Source: an uncultured Subdoligranulum sp.
GTDB taxonomy: Bacteria > Bacillota > Clostridia > Oscillospirales > Ruminococcaceae
Direction: 5' to 3'
Length of the DNA stretch: 39,512 nt
Assembly: GCA_945830575.1 (NCBI GenBank)
Contig: CALZZE010000024.1
Coordinates: 1-39,512 of the forward strand
A program made the translations under genes and the position numbers. The first letter of the stretch is position 1. Each line of letters opens with the position of its first letter. The notes beneath the pieces are model-generated. The model saw nothing but the letters and a program-made list of their open reading frames with translations. It was not told where the DNA came from and did not search any database. Shown piece by piece: positions 34,030 to 39,512 of this stretch.

Positions 34030-35540
34030 CGTTTCTCCGCCTCCTGTGCTGCGTCCGGGTAGGCCGCCACAAGGCGGTTGAACTCCGGCGTGGTAAAGTA
34101 TTTTTCCCGGTAGAATTCGATCTCCTCTTTTTTGCGGAGCTTTTCAAAGATGTCCGAGGTGAACTCCACATCAAAGTAGCTGTGCAGATGCTCCGGACTG
34201 CCGTAGTAGCACAGCACACCGCCCACACCCAAAAAGGCGATCTTGTCGCACAGGTTGATGTTGGACATGTTGTGGGTGACCATCAGCACGGTGCAGTTTT
34301 CGTGGCTGAGCTTGCGGCACAGCTCCATCATGCTGCGGTCAAGGTCGGGGGAAAGGCCGCTGGTCGGCTCGTCCAGCACCAGCAGGCGGGGGCTGGCCAG
34401 CAGCTCCATGGCGATGGACACCCGCTTTTTCTGGCCGCCGGACAGCTGGGAGATGAGGGTCTTTTCCCTGCCCTGCAGATCCACCGCCGCGATGGCGTGG
34501 GCCACGGCGGCGCTGATCTCGGCGCGGGTGGCGTCGTGGGCGATGCGCAGCTTGGCGGTGAAGGTCAGGCTCTGCTCCACCGTCAGGTTGTCGTGCATGA
34601 TGTCCTTCTGGGGCACGTAGCCCAGCACCGCGTCAAAGGCGTTGCGGTTGTCCTTGGTGTCCAGCCCGTCAAACCGCACGCTGCCGGTGGTGCAGGGCGC
34701 GGTGCCGGTGATGCAGGTGAGCAGGCTGGATTTTCCGGTGCCGGAGCCGCCCACCAGCACGGTGAAGCTGTTGGGGGTGATTTCCAGACTGGTGCCGTCC
34801 ACGATGTTCAGCGGCTTGCCGGTGTTGCGGTCCCTGACGGTCTTGACCACGTTCACCAGCTGCACCGACACGCCGGTCTTGTTCTCGTGGTAGTGGAGCA
34901 TCCCGCCGGAGAAGGCAAAAACCTGCGTGGGCACGTTGATCACATCGCCGTTTTGCAGCACCCGGCTGCGCACCCGCTGCCCCGACACATAGGTGCCGTT
35001 GGTGGAGCCGAGGTCGTTCAGCTCAAAGTGGCCGTCCTTATACACCACCTCGCAGTGGTGGCGGGACACACGGTCGCTGCCCAGCTTGATGTCGCAGTCC
35101 TCGCCGCGGCCGATGGTGACCCGGCGCTTTTTCTTGATGTCGATTTCCCGCAGCACCGCGCCGGAGGCGGCCTCCTGCCGCACACCGTCCCGCGCGGTGA
35201 CGCCGGTGTTGATCTCCTCCACCCGGAAGGTGATCTCCAGCGTTTCCAGGTCGTCGTTGGTGTTCAGGCCGATGACGTCCCCGGTCTGCAAACGGCAGAC
35301 CTCCCCGGCGTGGATGTAGCGGTTGTTGTACCAGGTGCCGCAGTCGCTGCCATCGTCGGACAGCGTCCACTCCCCGTTTTTGCAGTCCAGCGTGAACTGC
35401 CGGTCCCCCACGTTGTTGCGGCGCAGCACATAGTCGCACTGGGGGCTGCGGCCAAAGCGGTAGGGCGCTTTGGTGCTGGGCAGCGTGATGCGCTGCCGGT
35501 TGCGCTGCTCGGTAATGATGATGACCAGTTCGCTTGCCAC
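34017..35540 (-). CDS. FHA-FHA-ABC transporter ATPase
   Basis: The 507-residue protein (numbering below from GTG 35549, three codons longer) has two forkhead-associated domains and one ABC ATPase. The first FHA (about 28-105) is degenerate. The second (about 143-215) is intact: GRGEDCDIKLGS, VSRHHCEV, LGSTNGTYVSG, the phosphothreonine-binding set. The ATPase has Walker A GGSGTGKS (267-274), LSGGQ (369-373) and VLDEP (391-395), ABCG-like. This is the layout of mycobacterial Rv1747, whose FHA domains bind a kinase-phosphorylated partner. GTG at 35540 is chosen since GAGG lies eight bases upstream. Confidence 0.9.
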   Translation of the reverse strand: MASELVIIITEQRNRQRITLPSTKAPYRFGRSPQCDYVLRRNNVGDRQFTLDCKNGEWTLSDDGSDCGTWYNNRYIHAGEVCRLQTGDVIGLNTNDDLETLEITFRVEEINTGVTARDGVRQEAASGAVLREIDIKKKRRVTIGRGEDCDIKLGSDRVSRHHCEVVYKDGHFELNDLGSTNGTYVSGQRVRSRVLQNGDVINVPTQVFAFSGGMLHYHENKTGVSVQLVNVVKTVRDRNTGKPLNIVDGTSLEITPNSFTVLVGGSGTGKSSLLTCITGTAPCTTGSVRFDGLDTKDNRNAFDAVLGYVPQKDIMHDNLTVEQSLTFTAKLRIAHDATRAEISAAVAHAIAAVDLQGREKTLISQLSGGQKKRVSIAMELLASPRLLVLDEPTSGLSPDLDRSMMELCRKLSHENCTVLMVTHNMSNINLCDKIAFLGVGGVLCYYGSPEHLHSYFDVEFTSDIFEKLRKKEEIEFYREKYFTTPEFNRLVAAYPDAAQEAEKRCSQ

Positions 35541-35550
35541 GGCGCTCACC

Positions 35551-36039
35551 TCACTTTTCCCAGCGGAAGGTGCCGCAGAAAGGCACGAATTTCAGCGTGT
35601 GCTCCAGCAGGCGCAGTTCCTCGCCGCCCTGCAGGACACGCGGCTCCAGCACCGCCTTGCCCTCCAGATAGGCCAACTCCTGCGCGGTGCCGGGCAGCAG
35701 CGTGAAGCTGCCCTCCGCCGGGTCGTACACCAGCTGGGCCAGCCGGGCGGACAGCGGCGCGTCGGCGCTCAGGGTGGCGGGCTGGCCGGCGTTGTCCGCC
35801 CCCAGCAGGGTGCGGCCCACGCCCAGACGCAGGTCACGGCCTCTGGCGGGGCCGTCCAGCACCACCAGCCAGCCGGTCACAGGCCCGGCGGGCGCGCCCA
35901 CCGCCGCCGCGGCGGACGGCTCCGCCGCCGTCACAATGCCGCTGCCGCCGTCCTTTTGCAGGGCGGTGTTGCAGTAGGGGCACTCGGGAAATTTGTCGGC
36001 ATCATAAAAATGCCCTTTGTCACATTTTGTCAGTTTCAT
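35551..36039 (-). CDS. Zinc-ribbon/FHA-like small protein
   Basis: The 162-residue protein starts with KCDKGHFYDADKFPECPYC, a knuckle with C6, H10 and a CPYC pair that would bind zinc, as seen on FHA proteins of Firmicutes. After an Ala/Gly linker (about 30-55), a beta-rich domain (about 56-160) has the GRxxLGAD-like start of an FHA fold (VGRTLLGADNAG) but lacks a clear SxxH motif, so phosphopeptide binding is doubtful. It lies 18 bases after the VWA/FHA gene and directly before the FHA-ABC gene. Confidence 0.75.
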   Translation of the reverse strand: MKLTKCDKGHFYDADKFPECPYCNTALQKDGGSGIVTAAEPSAAAAVGAPAGPVTGWLVVLDGPARGRDLRLGVGRTLLGADNAGQPATLSADAPLSARLAQLVYDPAEGSFTLLPGTAQELAYLEGKAVLEPRVLQGGEELRLLEHTLKFVPFCGTFRWEK

Positions 36040-36057
36040 GGGGCAGCGTCCTCCTTT

Positions 36058-37773
36058 TTACAAAACCAGCTGGATGGTGGTACGGCCAAGGCCGATGGTA
36101 TCGTTGTTCTGCAGCCGGTGCTCCCCGGCGATGCGCTCTCCGTTCACGGTGACGGACGCCTCCCCGATGGGACATACCAGCAGGGATTCCCCCTCCACCG
36201 CCAGCACACAGTGCTGGGGCTTGACCCGTTTGTCCGGCAGGCACAGGTCACACTGGGCGGCGTCACTGCCCAGCAGCATGCTGCTCTCCACCACGCCGGA
36301 CCAGCGGTTCTCCGCGATGGAGCGCCGGGAGCGGATGAATAGCGTCACCCAGCGGCGGGGCAGCGCACCCTCCCCGACCTGCTCGGCCAGCAGATGCTCC
36401 GCCTCGGCGGCGCGCTCGGCGCTGCGGTCTTTTCTGCGGCCGGTGAACAGCAGCACCACCAGCACCAGCAGCAGCGTGCCCAGCACCAGCACCGGCAGAC
36501 GGAACCGGGCCATGTAAAAGCCCTTGTCGCGGGGCCAGTCCTGCACAGAGAACAGCGTTTCCACACCAAAATCGCTGATGTTGGCCGCCGTCAGACGGCT
36601 GGTGACCTTGTTCAGCCGCACGCCGTAGTTCCCCTCGTACAGCTCCTCGCCGGTGGTCAGCAGCGCGGTGCGGCCGTCCTGCGCCAGCTCCACCTGCGAG
36701 ATGGGCACCCGGAAATTCCAGATGTCCTCGCTGGTGATGCGGTAGCTGCCGGGGCGCTCCGCGTTTTCCACCGCCTGATTGAAGGTCACCTGCAGCTGAT
36801 TGCGGGAGACCACCTCCACCCCGGTCACGGCGGGCTTGGTGAGCCTGTGCCCCATGTACACGGTGGAGGTGCTGGTGACGGCGCTGCCCAGCTTGGGCAC
36901 CGACAGCGTCAGCTTTTCCATCTTTTCGCCGTAGGTGTCCTCGGGAAGCTCGGTCTTGATCTCCAGCGCCGTGGCAAGGGAATCCATCTTGCTCAGAACG
37001 GCGGCTCCCAGCGCCTCCGGCTCCACCGCGGTGACCCGGTCTTTGGCCATCGAGGTGAGCGACGCAAACAGTTCGGGATGCTCGGCGGTGACGTAAATGT
37101 TCAGGTCCATGTTCAGCTGCTCGGTGGCGCCGCTGGAAATGCCCGCCACCAGCGCCAGATTGGACAGCAGCTGCTCGGAATGGGTGAAGGCCAGAATCAC
37201 CTTGCGGGGGGCAAGGCTCTGGAAATTTTCGTTCACATACTTGTACACGCCGGTGGCCGCCGCGGCCATATCCATGCTACTTTTGTCCTGCTGCAGCGCT
37301 TTCAGGCCGTTGGTGACGGCGTGCTCGTCCTCGGCGGCGCCCATCACGCACTGGCCGCTGCCGCTGGCAAACAGGACGATCTGGTCGTTCTCTCCCTTAT
37401 GCTTTGCGATCTGGCGGACAACCTTTTTATACAGGGCAAAGGTTTCGCTGTCCAGCTTTTCGTTGTTGTCCACCACCACCAGATAGCAGATCGGCTCCGC
37501 CGCCTGCCCGATGATGCCGGTGGGCACCGTGCGGTCGCCCAGGTTCAGCTCCACGCCCGCCGCCTTCAGCATGGTGGGGCTGACCGAGGCGCCGGTCTGG
37601 TCGGTGGCGTACAGGAAAATGTCCATCTCAGGTACGTTCACATAGGCCTGCTCCACACGGAAACTGGCGCCGCCGATGGCGCCGGTGCTTTCCTCGGCCA
37701 GCGCGGGCGCGGCACACAGCACCGCACACAGCAGCACCGCTGCCGCCACGGCCAGCCTTCGGAGAATGTTCAT
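36058..37773 (-). CDS. Membrane protein with extracellular VWA-like and cytoplasmic FHA domains
   Basis: The 571-residue protein has a signal peptide (1-26, ending ALA), an extracellular region of about 390 residues including a VWA-like segment (CYLVVVDNNEKLDS, a degenerate DxSxS metal site), one transmembrane helix (about 427-447), and a cytoplasmic C-terminal FHA domain (about 470-571) with SDAAQCDLCLPDKRVKPQHC and NGERIAGEHRLQNNDTIGLG. It could carry an outside signal to phospho-dependent partners inside. ATG follows GGGAGG. It is second gene of the operon. Confidence 0.82.
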   Translation of the reverse strand: MNILRRLAVAAAVLLCAVLCAAPALAEESTGAIGGASFRVEQAYVNVPEMDIFLYATDQTGASVSPTMLKAAGVELNLGDRTVPTGIIGQAAEPICYLVVVDNNEKLDSETFALYKKVVRQIAKHKGENDQIVLFASGSGQCVMGAAEDEHAVTNGLKALQQDKSSMDMAAAATGVYKYVNENFQSLAPRKVILAFTHSEQLLSNLALVAGISSGATEQLNMDLNIYVTAEHPELFASLTSMAKDRVTAVEPEALGAAVLSKMDSLATALEIKTELPEDTYGEKMEKLTLSVPKLGSAVTSTSTVYMGHRLTKPAVTGVEVVSRNQLQVTFNQAVENAERPGSYRITSEDIWNFRVPISQVELAQDGRTALLTTGEELYEGNYGVRLNKVTSRLTAANISDFGVETLFSVQDWPRDKGFYMARFRLPVLVLGTLLLVLVVLLFTGRRKDRSAERAAEAEHLLAEQVGEGALPRRWVTLFIRSRRSIAENRWSGVVESSMLLGSDAAQCDLCLPDKRVKPQHCVLAVEGESLLVCPIGEASVTVNGERIAGEHRLQNNDTIGLGRTTIQLVL

Positions 37774-37794
37774 GGCGGTTCCTCCCTTCTATTT

Positions 37795-39156
37795 TCAATC
37801 CAACCGGCGCAGCGCGTTGAGCGCGCGCACCGCATTCCTTCGTCTGCGGGCCTGCTCTGCCCCGCCCCGGATGCGCCTGTCCGGCGCGGGCGGCGGTACC
37901 GCCGGGCGGCCACCCAGCGCGTTCAGCTCGTCCAGCACCCGGGCGGCGCTGTCGTCAACGGGCTCCTCGTCCTCCTCGGGGATGACCGGCAGCACCGGCA
38001 GACGCGGCGAGGCGGCGGGCACATCCCCGGGCAGCGGCGCGGCCTCCTCGTGGCGGATGGGATAGGAGAAAATTTCTCCCGGCACCTCAGACCGGGCGGT
38101 ATCCCGGTAGCCGCTGCCGTCCAGCGGCCACTCCTCATGCAGCAGCGTGAAGCCCTGATGGGGCGAGGGCGCGGTGCCGTCCGGCTCCGGCGCGTCGGGG
38201 CGCGGCGCGGCGGGCACCACCTGCGTGGGCAGCTGCTCCGGTTCCGGCTCCTGCGGCCGGGGCGGCTCCGGGCGGATCGCCCGCGGCGAAAGGTCCAGTT
38301 CCAGCGGCGGCACCTCCACAGGCTGCAGCGTCAGCGGCGGCGGGGGCAATTCCTCCTCCGGCAGCGTCTCCTTCACCCGGGTCTGGGTCTCCAGCAGCTC
38401 GCCGCCGATCTTGGCAAGATAGCCCGCCAGACTGTCCCGCCGCTGTTCCATCCGCCGCACCTGCGCCGTCAGGTCGTTGAGGCGCAGCTGGTGGGCGTTT
38501 TGTATCTCGTTGGCCTCGGCGGCAGCGGCCTCCACCAGCCGCCGCGCCTGCGCGGTGGCCTGCTCCCGGGCGCTCTGCTGCATCTGCTCCGCGGCGGTGC
38601 GGGCCTCCTCCAGCGTTTTGTCCGCCTGTGCACGGGCGTCAGCCAGCAGGCTCTGCGCCTGCGCCTGGGCGTCCTCCAGCGTCTTGCTGCGGGCAGCGTT
38701 CACCTCGTCCCGCTGCCGGTCCAGCTCGTCACCCTTGAGGCGCAGCGTGGTCTCGGCCTGCTGCACCCGGTCCTGCAAAGCGGAATTTTCTCTCGTCAGA
38801 TCGCTGTTTTTCAGTTTGAGCCGTGCGATTTGGTCATTCAGCGACCGGTTGCGCTCCTGCAAGCTGGACAGCTGACTGCCCAACTCATCGCCCCGCCGTG
38901 CGTGCCTCTCGGTGTTGCCCGCCAGCCGGGCATTCTGGGTGCTCAGCGTCTGCACCTGCCCCGCCAGCGTGCGGCAGCGCCCCTGCAAGGCCCCGTTCTC
39001 CTGCTGCACCGTGCGCAACTCCGCCTCGCTCTGGGCCAGACGCTGCTCAAAATCCGTACACAGCGCCTGCACCGCCTGCCGCACATCCTCCTGCTCATAG
39101 CCGCCAAATCTGGCCCGGCGCACGCCGCACCGCTCCAAATATTGTGTCACATCCAT
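37795..39156 (-). CDS. DivIVA-like coiled-coil protein
   Basis: The 453-residue protein has an N-terminal segment, RARFGGYEQEDVRQAVQAL, that matches the DivIVA/GpsB membrane-curvature motif in outline. A long coiled coil rich in Gln, Ala and Arg (about 30-260), a Pro/Glu-rich acidic linker (about 265-420) and a basic tail (about 425-453) follow. DivIVA-like proteins gather partners at poles or septa and are often substrates of PknB-type kinases. Placed first in an FHA operon, it may be a phosphoprotein ligand. It is transcribed from TTGATT/TATAAT at 39202-39230. Confidence 0.75.
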   Translation of the reverse strand: MDVTQYLERCGVRRARFGGYEQEDVRQAVQALCTDFEQRLAQSEAELRTVQQENGALQGRCRTLAGQVQTLSTQNARLAGNTERHARRGDELGSQLSSLQERNRSLNDQIARLKLKNSDLTRENSALQDRVQQAETTLRLKGDELDRQRDEVNAARSKTLEDAQAQAQSLLADARAQADKTLEEARTAAEQMQQSAREQATAQARRLVEAAAAEANEIQNAHQLRLNDLTAQVRRMEQRRDSLAGYLAKIGGELLETQTRVKETLPEEELPPPPLTLQPVEVPPLELDLSPRAIRPEPPRPQEPEPEQLPTQVVPAAPRPDAPEPDGTAPSPHQGFTLLHEEWPLDGSGYRDTARSEVPGEIFSYPIRHEEAAPLPGDVPAASPRLPVLPVIPEEDEEPVDDSAARVLDELNALGGRPAVPPPAPDRRIRGGAEQARRRRNAVRALNALRRLD

Positions 39157-39201
39157 GGACGCCCCGCGGTCCCCTTTCTACAATAACAGTAGTACAGTTT
39201 T

Positions 39202-39230
39202 ATTATAAGCGGCGCAACCGGCCAAATCAA
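39202..39230 (-). promoter_or_regulatory. Promoter of the FHA operon
   Basis: On the minus strand, TTGATT (39225-39230) and TATAAT (39202-39207) with 17-base spacing. Confidence 0.75.
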
Positions 39231-39276
39231 GTGTCCGTCAGCAAAATTTCCCATTTTCCGCCCTCCGCCCGTCCGC

Positions 39277-39361
39277 AAAAAAACCGCAAAAAAACCGCAA
39301 AAAAAACGCAAAAAAAACGCAAAAAAATCTGGCAAAAAAATCTTCGGAAAAAGTCAAAAAA
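39277..39361. repeat. Phased A-tracts upstream of the tRNA promoter
   Basis: Eight tracts of five to eight A (39277, 39288, 39299, 39310, 39321, 39334, 39348, 39356) are present. The first five are spaced by exactly 11 bases in CGC/CCGC context. Such phasing gives intrinsic DNA bending and an UP-element-like surface just upstream of the -35 box at 39366. Confidence 0.85.
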
Positions 39362-39365
39362 GTCC

Positions 39366-39394
39366 TTGACAAATCGCCTCCCCGGCGCTATAAT
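39366..39394 (+). promoter_or_regulatory. Consensus promoter of tRNA-Asn
   Basis: TTGACA (39366-39371) and TATAAT (39389-39394) are both perfect, with a 17-base spacer. Confidence 0.9.
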
Positions 39395-39425
39395 GAATAA
39401 GCTGATTTCAAACAGCACAACACAT

Positions 39426-39502
39426 TGCCCCATAGCTCAGTCGGTTAGAGCACCTGACTGTTAATCAGGGTGTCGTCCGTTCAAGTCGGACTGGGGCAGC
39501 CA
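39426..39502 (+). tRNA. tRNA-Asn (anticodon GTT)
   Basis: The acceptor stem TGCCCCA pairs with TGGGGCA. The D arm GCTC/GAGC, anticodon arm CCTGA-CTGTTAA-TCAGG (GTT at 39460-39462) and T arm GTCCG-TTCAAGT-CGGAC are intact. Discriminator G and CCA are encoded. More genes of a tRNA cluster may follow beyond the window. Confidence 0.97.
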
Positions 39503-39512
39503 ACAGCGGTTG

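Noticed and set aside
36394-39186. 930-codon plus-strand frame over the FHA operon
   Set aside because: Antisense to two genes with coherent domains and ribosome sites; low-complexity Gln/Arg/His translation.
39271-39361. Possible CRISPR-like array in the A-rich repeats
   Set aside because: Units are about 11 bases with no unique spacers; better explained as phased A-tracts.
39147-39433. Small Phe-rich frames on the minus strand across the A-tracts
   Set aside because: They come from translating T-runs, have no ribosome site, and overlap the promoters.

Overview
The window reads as a chromosomal segment of a GC-rich, anaerobic gut Firmicute, most likely an Oscillospiraceae/Ruminococcaceae member near Gemmiger, Subdoligranulum or Faecalibacterium. 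The grounds are clostridial-type proteins, strong Shine-Dalgarno sites, many GTG and TTG starts, sigma-A promoters and dense intrinsic terminators. The genus is inference. No phage, plasmid, integrase or transposase gene is visible.

Layout: (1) 1-4840: the end of a small repeat element, then a leftward three-gene operon: radical SAM/SPASM protein, secreted-membrane protein with a nine-cysteine tail, and a double AAA+ ATPase. (2) 4885-6376: citrate synthase behind a leader with a probable transcription attenuator. (3) 6451-13887: a complete F1Fo ATP synthase operon (two small atpI/atpZ-type genes, then atpB-E-F-H-A-G-D-C). Its c subunit carries a two-carboxylate, sodium-type ion site. (4) 13908-16364: a ricin-fold lectin-like protein, a methylglyoxal-synthase homologue lacking catalytic residues, and a membrane metallophosphoesterase. 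(5) 16415-19867: a LicT/GlcT-type antiterminator with its RNA target and terminator, driving itself and a glucose-type PTS EIICBA. A 203-bp MITE-like element with an 18-bp target duplication sits between the two genes. (6) 19878-21595: an HTH protein and a membrane Ser/Thr kinase. (7) 21597-26052: a third repeat copy, a Wzx-like flippase, a YgjP-like metallopeptidase and FtsH. (8) 26060-28983: a leftward AlaX, trmB and CmpB-like operon. (9) 28978-33184: a lipoprotein of solute-binding type, amylomaltase, a degenerate GGDEF protein and a small helical protein whose ribosome site lies inside a terminator hairpin. (10) 33196-39207: a leftward five-gene FHA signalling/export operon (coiled coil, VWA-like/FHA membrane protein, zinc-ribbon/FHA protein, FHA-FHA-ABC ATPase, ABC-2 permease). 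(11) 39277-39502: phased A-tracts, a consensus promoter and tRNA-Asn.

The most notable points are a MITE-like family that sits flush against hairpins and terminators and carries an exchangeable 43-bp hairpin module; the radical SAM/Cys-tail/AAA+ operon, which could be a peptide-modification system; the split FHA-ABC exporter operon; and several RNA-level switches (citrate synthase leader, RAT/terminator, terminator overlapping a ribosome site). All functional statements rest on reading motifs by eye; no database search was run.
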